A DNA stretch of 64,000 nucleotides, taken from assembly GCF_002135205.1 (NCBI RefSeq), contig NZ_NEFZ01000004.1, positions 186,001 through 250,000 on the forward strand. The letters run 5' to 3'. This DNA comes from Acinetobacter sp. ANC 4204 (GTDB lineage Bacteria > Pseudomonadota > Gammaproteobacteria > Pseudomonadales > Moraxellaceae). The translations under genes and the position numbers were made by a program. This document shows, in pieces, positions 47,216-55,015 of the stretch. The number at the start of each line of letters is the position of its first letter. The first letter of the stretch is position 1. The notes beneath the pieces were generated by a model that did no database searches, was not told where the DNA came from, and was given only the letters and a program-made list of their open reading frames with translations.

Positions 47216-48265
47216 ATGAACAATGTATTAAAAAGAGTATTATTTGCCGCTGGAATATTTGTAGTAGCCGAAGCTGCTATGGCATGTACCCGTGTGGTTT
47301 ATCTGGGCAATAATGATGTCATAACTGCGCGCTCGATGGACTGGAAAAGCGATGTTGGGACAAATTTGTGGATCTTACCCAATAATGTCAAACGTAATGG
47401 TATGGCAGGTCCAAAATCTATTCGATGGACATCAAAATATGGCAGTGTGGTTGCAACAGGTTATGACATTTCCACCACTGATGGCGTCAATGAAAAAGGG
47501 CTCATGGCCAACTTGCTATGGCTAGTCGAGTCTGAATATCCAAATGTACAAACCGCTAAAAAGCCACCCTTAAGTATTTCACTTTGGGCACAATATGTTT
47601 TAGATAATTATGCCACAGTGAATGAAGCCATTCAGGCACTCGAAAAAGAGCCTTTCATCGTTGTGACTGACCAAGTTCCGGGTGAGAAACGTTTAGCTAC
47701 CCTACATTTATCTATTTCCGATGCCACGGGTGATAGTGCCATTATTGAGTATATTAACGGTAAACAAGTGATTCATCATGGTCGACAGTATCAAGTGATG
47801 ACTAACTCTCCAACCTTTGATCAACAGCTCGCTTTAAATAGCTATTGGAAGCAGATTGGTGGCACAACCATGCTTCCAGGCACTAACCGCGCATCCGATC
47901 GTTTTGCCCGTGCTTCTTTTTATATCAATGCGATTCCAAAAAATGCGACCCCAGACCATTCGCTTGCCAGTGTATTTAGTGTCATCCGCAATACCTCAGT
48001 CCCTTTTGGCCTAAACACTGAAGAAGAGCCGAATATTTCCTCAACCCGTTGGCGTACGGTGGTCGATCATAAACGTGGTTTATATTTCTTTGAATCTGCC
48101 GTTTCACCAAATGTATTTTGGGTCGATTTAAAAGAGATTAACTTTAAAGATGGTCAAACCAAAAAGTTAGAACTTGGCCCAGACCAAGCGATGACCTATG
48201 CAGGCAAAGCCAATGCTTCTTTTAAAGTCACCAAACCGTTTGAGTTTTTAGGAACCAAGCCTTAA
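47216..48265 (+). CDS. periplasmic Ntn hydrolase, choloylglycine hydrolase/penicillin V acylase family
   Basis: A 349-residue linear amide C-N hydrolase. A signal peptide ends exactly before Cys24 (AMA|CTRVV), which becomes the N-terminal nucleophile after removal. ITARSMDW supplies the conserved Arg and Asp, and VNEKGLMANLLWL and WRTVVDHKRG further family positions. The ATG at 47216 is seven bases after AAGAGAG; one at 47210 is too close. Gram-negative members of this cluster often act on acyl-homoserine lactones or penicillin V rather than bile salts; the substrate here is unknown. Confidence 0.87.
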   Translation: MNNVLKRVLFAAGIFVVAEAAMACTRVVYLGNNDVITARSMDWKSDVGTNLWILPNNVKRNGMAGPKSIRWTSKYGSVVATGYDISTTDGVNEKGLMANLLWLVESEYPNVQTAKKPPLSISLWAQYVLDNYATVNEAIQALEKEPFIVVTDQVPGEKRLATLHLSISDATGDSAIIEYINGKQVIHHGRQYQVMTNSPTFDQQLALNSYWKQIGGTTMLPGTNRASDRFARASFYINAIPKNATPDHSLASVFSVIRNTSVPFGLNTEEEPNISSTRWRTVVDHKRGLYFFESAVSPNVFWVDLKEINFKDGQTKKLELGPDQAMTYAGKANASFKVTKPFEFLGTKP

Positions 48266-48307
48266 GTTTTTAGTTAGATCATAGGCTTAAAGATATAAAC
48301 ACTTCTC

Positions 48308-48335
48308 ATAATAGCCCTGCTCAAAGGGCTATTAT
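48308..48335 (+). terminator. terminator after the Ntn hydrolase gene
   Basis: A 10-bp stem (48308-48317 ATAATAGCCC with 48326-48335) and 8-base loop lie 42 bases past the stop. Confidence 0.65.
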
Positions 48336-48494
48336 TCCCCCAAAACAAAGTTTCTTATACTTATCTTTCACGACCAGATTTGACGTAGCCTTATTTATTA
48401 GCTGTTTTAAAATTTGAATTTTGACTCACATCAGCATATTCTAAACAGACCGATTTCACTTCCAAACACGCCTTGTTGCGTAGGAGTATTTATC

Positions 48495-49118
48495 ATGTCA
48501 AAGAAGTTACCCATCTACTTCTCGGACGACGCATGGTCGTCTTTACAAGATCTCATGGGCCCCGAAGGTAAACCCAGCCCCACCATCAATAGTATGCTTG
48601 AGCAAATTGCGCAGCAAGCCGAATTTGTGGATCAACTTGGGCTGACACCTATTTTGCCTCAGTCCAAAGTCTCCCTTCCTGTCTCTTTAGAACGCATTCC
48701 CGCAGGTCCAGCCTTCAGTACAAAAGATGAGCAAGGCAAAGCCATTGATCTGAATGATTTTCTCATTCAAAACCCAATTGCGACGTTCATGGCTTATGTA
48801 GACAGTGAGTCAATGTTAGGTGTAGGTCTTGAAGTAAATGATCCAATTATTATTGATCGGAGTATTGAAGCCAAACACTACGACATCGTGGTAGCTTTAA
48901 TTGATAATAAAGATTCCACCATTAAAAGGTTGATGATTACAAACAAAATGTCAAAGTCGGACATCAAAGACATTTTTGGGGATGAAAATTACCCTTTGCC
49001 TCAAATGTGGCTGAAAGCTGAAAACCCCGATTATGAACATATTATTCCGACAGAGAATCAAACCTTTGTCATTTGGGGAGTAGTGACGTTTAACTTAAAA
49101 CGTCTGTACCACCGTTAA
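48495..49118 (+). CDS. umuD: UmuD-like LexA-fold self-cleaving protein (UmuDAb-type length)
   Basis: A 207-residue S24-family protein. The predicted self-cleavage site is Ala70-Gly71 (RIPAGPAF), with catalytic Ser106 (DSESM) and Lys144 (TIKRL). The N-terminal part before the cleavage site is about 70 residues, versus about 24 in E. coli UmuD, which is the feature that sets apart Acinetobacter UmuDAb, a regulator as well as polymerase partner. ATG 48495 is used because TAGGAG lies upstream. The umuC gene follows after 19 bases. It forms part of polymerase V and perhaps represses damage genes. Confidence 0.86.
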   Translation: MSKKLPIYFSDDAWSSLQDLMGPEGKPSPTINSMLEQIAQQAEFVDQLGLTPILPQSKVSLPVSLERIPAGPAFSTKDEQGKAIDLNDFLIQNPIATFMAYVDSESMLGVGLEVNDPIIIDRSIEAKHYDIVVALIDNKDSTIKRLMITNKMSKSDIKDIFGDENYPLPQMWLKAENPDYEHIIPTENQTFVIWGVVTFNLKRLYHR

Positions 49119-49137
49119 AAAAATAAGAAGAAGCAAC

Positions 49138-50433
49138 ATGAAAAATGAAACTGAAATATTCGCGCTCGTTGACGTGAATAATTGCTATGTCTCGTGTGAA
49201 CGTGTATTTAACCCAAAACTGAATGACCAGCCTGTCATTGTGTTAAGTAATAACGATGGTTGTGTCGTTGCTCGGAGTCAAGAAGCCAAGGATCTCGGCA
49301 TTCGTATGGCGGTCCCTTTTTTTCAAATTCAAGAACTCGTCCAGCAGCATAATATTCAGGTATTTTCGAGCAACTACGCTTTATACGGTGCAATGTCTAG
49401 CCGCTTCATGCAGTTACTCGGGCAATATGTCGCAGCCGATGAACAGGAAATCTATTCCATTGATGAATGCTTTTTAAAGCTGACAGCCTATGAGCATTTA
49501 TTCGATATCACTGATTATGCCAAAGATATGAAAGATAAAGCATGGCAATGGCTTGGACTTCCCTGCTGTATTGGCATTGGTCGTTCCAAAACAGAAGCCA
49601 AAATAGCCAATCATCTAGCCAAAAAAAATAAGGCTCTAAATGGCGTGTGCAATTTAGCACACATGGACCCGTGTACGGCTGAATACATGCTTGCACATGT
49701 GGAGGTCGGTGAGGTCTGGGGCGTTGGTCGGCAGAACTGTAAAAAACTAAATGCCATGGGCATTCATACCGTTTTAGACCTGATTGAGTCTAATCCCAGT
49801 GAAATCAAAAAGCATTTTAGTATTGTCATGGAAAAGACTGTCCGTGAGCTTCAGGGAACATCTTGCATTAATATTGAGAGCGATAAGATTGCTCATAAAC
49901 AGATTATTAGTAGTCGTTCCTATGGACAGGCTGTTTATGATATTGATGACATTAAAGCCTCTGTACGCCTATATGTTGCCAGTGCAGTGAAACGTCTACG
50001 TCATGATCGCTCTATTTGTAAAATGATCGGGGTGTATATTCAAACTGGCCGTTTTAATCAACAGGAACGTTACTCGCCCTATACCATTATACACATGCAT
50101 GAACATACCGATGATTTGCTCAAAATCACACAGGCAGCGATGAAGGGCATTGATCAAATTTACAAGGCGGGGTTCAAATACAAAAAGGCTGGCATTGTCT
50201 TGTTGGAAATTATGGATAAGACTCAATTTGTACATGACCTTTTTACTGACTATAGCCATCAAAATGACCGTGAAGTGCTGTCCAATACGATAGATGCTAT
50301 TACAGAGCGTTTTGGCAACCATCTAATCTCATTAGGGCTATGCCATGAGAAAAAAGAACCCTGGCAAATGAATCAATGCAATCGCTCCCCTGCCTATTTG
50401 ACCAACTGGTCTGAGCTGTTTAGAGTTGGTTAA
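49138..50433 (+). CDS. umuC: DNA polymerase V catalytic subunit UmuC
   Basis: A 431-residue Y-family translesion polymerase, full length. Catalytic acidic residues are D12 (ALVDVNNCY) and D109-E110 (YSIDECF). NDGCVVARSQEAKDLGIRM and GIGRSKTEAKIANHLAKKNK are UmuC hallmarks, and the C-terminus carries the little-finger domain and UmuC-specific tail. It lies directly behind umuD in a two-gene operon. It copies past damaged bases, so it is error-prone. Confidence 0.93.
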   Translation: MKNETEIFALVDVNNCYVSCERVFNPKLNDQPVIVLSNNDGCVVARSQEAKDLGIRMAVPFFQIQELVQQHNIQVFSSNYALYGAMSSRFMQLLGQYVAADEQEIYSIDECFLKLTAYEHLFDITDYAKDMKDKAWQWLGLPCCIGIGRSKTEAKIANHLAKKNKALNGVCNLAHMDPCTAEYMLAHVEVGEVWGVGRQNCKKLNAMGIHTVLDLIESNPSEIKKHFSIVMEKTVRELQGTSCINIESDKIAHKQIISSRSYGQAVYDIDDIKASVRLYVASAVKRLRHDRSICKMIGVYIQTGRFNQQERYSPYTIIHMHEHTDDLLKITQAAMKGIDQIYKAGFKYKKAGIVLLEIMDKTQFVHDLFTDYSHQNDREVLSNTIDAITERFGNHLISLGLCHEKKEPWQMNQCNRSPAYLTNWSELFRVG

Positions 50434-50503
50434 AATCACTCACTTAAAGAGCAAAGACTAACGAGCATTTTCAGCTCAACCCTAAACCGAGAAGGATTTG
50501 TGA

Positions 50504-51010
50504 ATGAACATCATAATTCGAGACGAACAGCCAGAAGACATTGAAAATATTAAAAAATTGACTCAGACTGCTTTCTTAAATGCAGAACATACCAGTCATA
50601 CCGAACAATTCATTGTAAACAGCTTAAGAAAACATGGCCAACTCACAATTTCTTTGGTTGCTGTTGAAAATGGGGAAATCGTTGGTCATGTCGCTATTTC
50701 ACCTGTATCTATCTCGACAGGTGCAACAGGTTGGTATGGTTTAGGCCCAATTTCTGTCTGCCCGACTAAACAAGGTTTAGGCATTGGGTCAAAGCTCATA
50801 CAGACAGCACTTGAAAAATTAAAACAACTGGGTGCAAATGGCTGTGTGCTCTTGGGTGACCCAAATTATTATCATCACTTTGGTTTCCGTACCTCTCTAG
50901 AACTGACCCTTCCTGATGTTCCTAGCGAATACTTTCAAGCCCTGAGTTTCAATGGGGAAATACCTCAAGGTGTTGTCCGTTACCATGAAGCCTTTAATGC
51001 AACTATGTAA
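50504..51010 (+). CDS. GNAT acetyltransferase, YhbS-like
   Basis: A 168-residue GNAT protein with the YhbS pattern: IRDEQPEDIENIKKLTQTAF at the start, GEIVGHVAISPVSI, the acetyl-CoA motif GLGPISVCPTKQGLGIGSKLIQTAL, and GDPNYYHHFGFR near the end. An AGAAGGA site precedes the ATG. The substrate is unknown. It may follow umuC in the same transcript, since only 70 bases separate them and no terminator is apparent. Confidence 0.83.
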   Translation: MNIIIRDEQPEDIENIKKLTQTAFLNAEHTSHTEQFIVNSLRKHGQLTISLVAVENGEIVGHVAISPVSISTGATGWYGLGPISVCPTKQGLGIGSKLIQTALEKLKQLGANGCVLLGDPNYYHHFGFRTSLELTLPDVPSEYFQALSFNGEIPQGVVRYHEAFNATM

Positions 51011-51095
51011 GGCAAATGTAAACGAAACTTTAAAACTTAAAATATAACAAATAGTATATATGTACACATGATTTATATAGAAAAAGGTAGACTTC

Positions 51096-51443
51096 ATGAA
51101 AAATATATTAGCTGCAACACTCGTCACTTTGGCCCTAGTAGGCTGTACCTCTACACCAACCGAAAAAGTCACGCAAGAATCAATCGCTACGGGTACATCA
51201 ACACAAGTGATTCACTTTGTTGGTCCCATGGATTTAACCATTGAACTAAAATCATCCGATAACTTCGAAACAGCAATGATGACTGATAATTCTGATCGAA
51301 CTTATATGCTTAAACATGTACCTGCTGCAAGTGGCATCCTGATGACAGATGGTAAAGGCGTATCTATTCACTTCAAAGGTGCTGAAGGTATTGTCGAGTT
51401 TGTCAAAGACAAACCGATCCAAATTACTGAATTCAAAAAATAA
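51096..51443 (+). CDS. small lipoprotein of unknown function
   Basis: A 115-residue protein with a signal peptide and lipobox LALVGC (acylated Cys17). The mature part is a small beta-rich domain (VIHFVGPMDLTIELKSSDNFETAMMTD, GKGVSIHFKGAEG), possibly of the MliC or copper-resistance-lipoprotein type, but I cannot assign a family. An AAAAAGG site precedes the ATG, and a terminator follows at 51492. Confidence 0.7.
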   Translation: MKNILAATLVTLALVGCTSTPTEKVTQESIATGTSTQVIHFVGPMDLTIELKSSDNFETAMMTDNSDRTYMLKHVPAASGILMTDGKGVSIHFKGAEGIVEFVKDKPIQITEFKK

Positions 51444-51491
51444 AAAAACAGTCTTCAACACTAAGATTGACCGCATAGACTTATGCACCGA

Positions 51492-51512
51492 AGCCCACTT
51501 TTAACGTGGGCT
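51492..51512 (+). terminator. terminator after the small lipoprotein gene
   Basis: A 7-bp GC-rich stem (AGCCCAC, 51492-51498, with 51506-51512) and 7-base loop are followed by GTTTAAAAA. Confidence 0.6.
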
Positions 51513-51563
51513 GTTTAAAAACAGTACAGTAGTACTTCATATAAATCTTTCACTTACTAAGTG

Positions 51564-52106
51564 TTATTTCAATTGAATATCAGACGGGAAATCTGGGAAA
51601 AAAACTTTAAAATCTTCTGCACTAACAGTCTCTAAATAAGTGAATGTTCGCCACTTGTTACTTTTTAGACTTCTCACGAAGATCCAATCATTCGTACTGA
51701 ACTCAATATCTCCAGAAATTCGCGTTTGAATTTCTACAGGAATCACACAAATCTCTCCCACCGAAATCAGCCTATTCGCCTTTATAGGCTGTAGTTTAAA
51801 TCCAGTTACAGAGTAGTTTCCCTCCCTAACGAAATCCAACACATCGGCCAACCGCGATTCATATACCTCCCGTTCAATCCATTTACCATTCACATAATAT
51901 TGGTCGTTATGCAGCCTATTAAAACGAGAAGAATAATTATATTTCTGATTGTATTTAATGAGTTGCTGAACATCACCATGCTTGAGAAGATCCAGTTCCT
52001 CTTGCATAAATTGTTTGAACAGCACTAAGTGGTTTGGGCACTCTAAATCTTGTGCAAATGATGTTGTCGAGATAAGTGCAAAAATGAGAGCACAGATTTT
52101 TTTCAT
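51564..52106 (-). CDS. exported protein of unknown function
   Basis: A 180-residue protein with a signal peptide (MKKICALIFALISTTSFAQD) and no recognisable domain. The mature part has one cysteine near its N-terminus (LECPNHLVLF), another in VGEICVIPVEI, and mixed helix then strand character. It stands alone on the minus strand. A 265-base gap upstream, up to 52370, is AT-rich with nothing further visible. Confidence 0.65.
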   Translation of the reverse strand: MKKICALIFALISTTSFAQDLECPNHLVLFKQFMQEELDLLKHGDVQQLIKYNQKYNYSSRFNRLHNDQYYVNGKWIEREVYESRLADVLDFVREGNYSVTGFKLQPIKANRLISVGEICVIPVEIQTRISGDIEFSTNDWIFVRSLKSNKWRTFTYLETVSAEDFKVFFPDFPSDIQLK

Positions 52107-52370
52107 TTATAAAAACCTTATAATATTACAAAATTTGGAAGTGCATTTTTCAAAAGATTGTGGGGTTTTAACCCATGAAGAAAAATTTTACAATATTATT
52201 TATTAATCAATGCATTAAGTTTGAAATACAGTAAAAAAAATATCAAATAATAGGCTTAATAATTCCCCTTAAAACAATGATTAACCTAAAAAATGGAGTA
52301 TCTCAACTGATCTTCAATCCCCTCAATATTTCAGGCACAAGCATATAATTTTATTAAGTTCAGTGATCTA

Positions 52371-52694
52371 TCAATAATGATACCCAAGAGGGTCAGACCT
52401 ATCCCAGTACTGATTCAGTTGAAGATTCAATTCTTCTTCACAGATACCCTCAAGAACATAAAAGAGTTTTAACACCCCTTCTCTTTCAAGAATCATGAGT
52501 TTGTATTTATCAAATTCTGCAAGCCCAGGTCGAGCAATGACTCTTTGAAATCCAGCACTGTAGATCACAGGAGCCGTGGGTTTTTCGTATTCACATGCCC
52601 ATTCTAATTCTGTTGAATTAAAACCCACTGCAATACTTTCCCTTACTTTTCCAGCAGCAACTCCACCAATAACCCCAATTTTCACGGATATCAC
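52371..52694 (-). CDS. small hypothetical protein
   Basis: A 107-residue open frame starting GTG (52694, or a second GTG at 52685). It begins with a glycine-rich strand (VKIGVIGGVAAGKV) and continues with ordinary mixed composition. There is no convincing ribosome-binding site and I recognise no family. It could be a real small cytoplasmic protein or a remnant; length and codon choice make a gene somewhat more likely. Confidence 0.45.
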   Translation of the reverse strand: MISVKIGVIGGVAAGKVRESIAVGFNSTELEWACEYEKPTAPVIYSAGFQRVIARPGLAEFDKYKLMILEREGVLKLFYVLEGICEEELNLQLNQYWDRSDPLGYHY

Positions 52695-52869
52695 TTTTTA
52701 TACGTTGTACTAAACCATCTATAACAGACCCATTTACATATACAAGCTTTTTATCTTAAGTAATTTCTCAACTAAGTTCTATTGCCTACTCATTTGATCT
52801 TATCAATCAAATACTTCTAGGCTATTAGCTCAACACTTTTATAGATAATTCCTCTTATCAAATGGAGCG

Positions 52870-52894
52870 AAGGAAGCACCTAATGTGCTTCTTT
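52870..52894 (-). terminator. terminator-like hairpin after the TonB receptor
   Basis: A 10-bp stem with one G-U pair (52870-52879 with 52885-52894) and 5-base loop, 19 bases beyond the receptor stop. The T-run is weak. Confidence 0.5.
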
Positions 52895-52912
52895 AGCTCA
52901 TAACCGTTTAAA

Positions 52913-54895
52913 TCAATACTTAAAATTAAACCCGACAAAAGCCGTTCGGCCCATTAAAATGTAATCAATAGAACGTGCAACATCATCACGCTTGGTATTG
53001 GTTAAGTTTTTAATCCCCGCTTGCATAGTAAAACTTGGGTTAAATTGATACTGCCCACTTAGGCCTAAAACATGGTAATCATCTGATTTTTTACTCTTAG
53101 AAATGGCAGGTACATAGAGCATTTGGCTACCAATATATTGATAGTTCAGGTTCAATCCCAACGCATCATTCACACGCCAATCCAAAGCCATATTGCCTGT
53201 ATGACGCGGGCTATAGTCGAGTTCTTTGTCTGTATCTTTATTTTTAGCATCTGAATAGGTGTAATTAAACTTCACACCTAAAGCATCATTCACATCATAC
53301 TGGCTCTCAAATTCTACACCTTTGACTGATGCTGAATGCACATTGGTATAAGTCATGACTTTAGGACGGTATCCCGCTCTCCAACCATCGCTTACAATCA
53401 TGTTTTTAATGTCATTATCGAAGTACATTAAACTTGCATAAAACTGGTCATTTTCATACACACCACCAAACTCATAACTTGTTGCCGTTTCTGGTTCCAA
53501 GTCCGGGTTCCCCACTACCTGACACATGCCACGGCAGGCCAATACTGAATATGTAGGATCGGATTGTGACAGACTCGGTGCTTTAAATGATTTACCAATT
53601 CCACCTTTTAAATTAAATTGATCCGTGACTTGATAAACGCTATAAAAGCGTGGGCTGAACTCACTGCCAAAACTATCATAGTCATCAAAGCGCCCAGCAA
53701 AGGTCAGAGCGAGTCGGTCAAGTTTCCATTCATCTTGTAAATAAAATGCTGTTTGATTTACCGATGCAGATCCATTCAAGTTTTGATTATGCTCTAACTC
53801 TGTTTTACGGAACTCGGCTCCGCCAGTCACTAAGTGTTGTTCTCCAATATGACCGCTCAATTGGGCATCAACCGTATGATTGGTCTGCTGAATATCTCCC
53901 GTCTTTTTATACAAATTGGTGATGATTTCTGAGTTATCCATCAAGTCCACGTTTTCATAGTAATAACGCAGTCTGCTGTTAATATCATTCCAATTTGCAG
54001 AATAAGTCAGCCCAACACTGGTACGGTCCATTTCTTGAATATTGGTCGGAAATGACAAACCATAGTTGTTCCATACCGCTTTACGGTCATCTGAACGATG
54101 GGTCAAGTCAATATCTAAAGTCTGGTTATCATTAATCAGCCAACTGACATTTGAAAGAATGCTAAAACCTTTACGTTTTTCAGCAGCATCTGTATTTTTA
54201 TAGATGCTTTGTTCAGAACGCCAAGCCTGTTGATCTACCCCCTCAAGTACCAAATTTGCCAAGAGTTTGTTTTCTATCAGGCTGCCACCAATATAGGCAC
54301 TTGCTTTATGAATTGCCCCATCATCCCCTTCAGTTGGTAGCTCATAACTATAGTTAAACGCGGTCTCTAATTGCTCACTTGGTTTCTTTAAAATAATGTT
54401 AACGACGCCGCCGAGGGCATCTGCACCATATATGGATGACATTGGACCACGCACCACTTCAATACGATCTACTGCAGCCAAAGGAATAGATGACAAATCA
54501 AAATCATTTGAATAATTAGAGGTTAATGCATCTCTAGAATTCACACGGCGTCCATTGACCAATATCAATGTGTAATCTGAGTCTAGACAACGAATTTTTA
54601 TTTCTTTACGACCATACGCAGAGGACGTGTTAATATGGATACCCGCACTGTGTTGTAAAGCATCTGCTAAGTCATAAACAGGACGTTTTGCTAAATCTTC
54701 TTGCGTGATAACACTAATCGTTGCTGGTGCACTTTTTTGGTCATGCTCTGTTTGACTGGCTGTGACTGTAATTGTAGCTAACTTCTCTGCGATCACTTCA
54801 TCTGCAAAAGCCGTAGTAGAAAGAATGCTCACCCCTAAAATACTTTGAATCGCAACACTCAAAACTTCCCGATTGAAAAAAATTTTATTTAACAT
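52913..54895 (-). CDS. TonB-dependent receptor, CirA/FepA-like
   Basis: A 660-residue outer-membrane receptor without an STN domain. The ATG at 54895 gives a signal peptide ending TTAFADE. A TonB box-like segment (TITVTASQ) comes next. The plug has SAPATISVITQEDLAKRP, YTLILVNGRRVNSRDA and DRIEVVRGPMSSIYGADALGGVVNIILKK, and the barrel ends in Tyr after an aromatic pattern (FVGFNFKY). A CxxxC pair (VLACRGMC) lies in a surface loop. It resembles ferric-catecholate receptors. A weak Fur-like site lies just upstream. Confidence 0.88.
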   Translation of the reverse strand: MLNKIFFNREVLSVAIQSILGVSILSTTAFADEVIAEKLATITVTASQTEHDQKSAPATISVITQEDLAKRPVYDLADALQHSAGIHINTSSAYGRKEIKIRCLDSDYTLILVNGRRVNSRDALTSNYSNDFDLSSIPLAAVDRIEVVRGPMSSIYGADALGGVVNIILKKPSEQLETAFNYSYELPTEGDDGAIHKASAYIGGSLIENKLLANLVLEGVDQQAWRSEQSIYKNTDAAEKRKGFSILSNVSWLINDNQTLDIDLTHRSDDRKAVWNNYGLSFPTNIQEMDRTSVGLTYSANWNDINSRLRYYYENVDLMDNSEIITNLYKKTGDIQQTNHTVDAQLSGHIGEQHLVTGGAEFRKTELEHNQNLNGSASVNQTAFYLQDEWKLDRLALTFAGRFDDYDSFGSEFSPRFYSVYQVTDQFNLKGGIGKSFKAPSLSQSDPTYSVLACRGMCQVVGNPDLEPETATSYEFGGVYENDQFYASLMYFDNDIKNMIVSDGWRAGYRPKVMTYTNVHSASVKGVEFESQYDVNDALGVKFNYTYSDAKNKDTDKELDYSPRHTGNMALDWRVNDALGLNLNYQYIGSQMLYVPAISKSKKSDDYHVLGLSGQYQFNPSFTMQAGIKNLTNTKRDDVARSIDYILMGRTAFVGFNFKY

Positions 54896-54919
54896 GTTAT
54901 TAAGCTCATAATTATAAGT

Positions 54920-54938
54920 GATAATCGTTCGCAATTAT
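54920..54938 (-). promoter_or_regulatory. possible Fur site of the CirA-like receptor
   Basis: GATAATCGTTCGCAATTAT has a good GATAAT half, an ATAAT...ATTAT symmetry and a weak centre. It lies 25 bases before the receptor start. Match to the full 19-base consensus is partial. Confidence 0.4.
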
Positions 54939-54977
54939 ATTGATTGGTAAATATTTTGCAACATTTTTGTATAAAAA

Positions 54978-54997
54978 AACCGCCTTTTCAGGCGGTT
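54978..54997 (-). terminator. rho-independent terminator of the siderophore receptor at 55016
   Basis: AACCGCC pairs with GGCGGTT (7 bp) around a 6-base loop and is followed on the minus strand by TTTTTAT. It lies 18 bases past the stop. Confidence 0.8.
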
Positions 54998-55015
54998 ATT
55001 TTTACTAAATAAAAT

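Noticed and set aside
51982..52206. Plus-strand 74-codon frame
   Set aside because: Mostly antisense to the exported protein at 51564-52106 and without a start signal.
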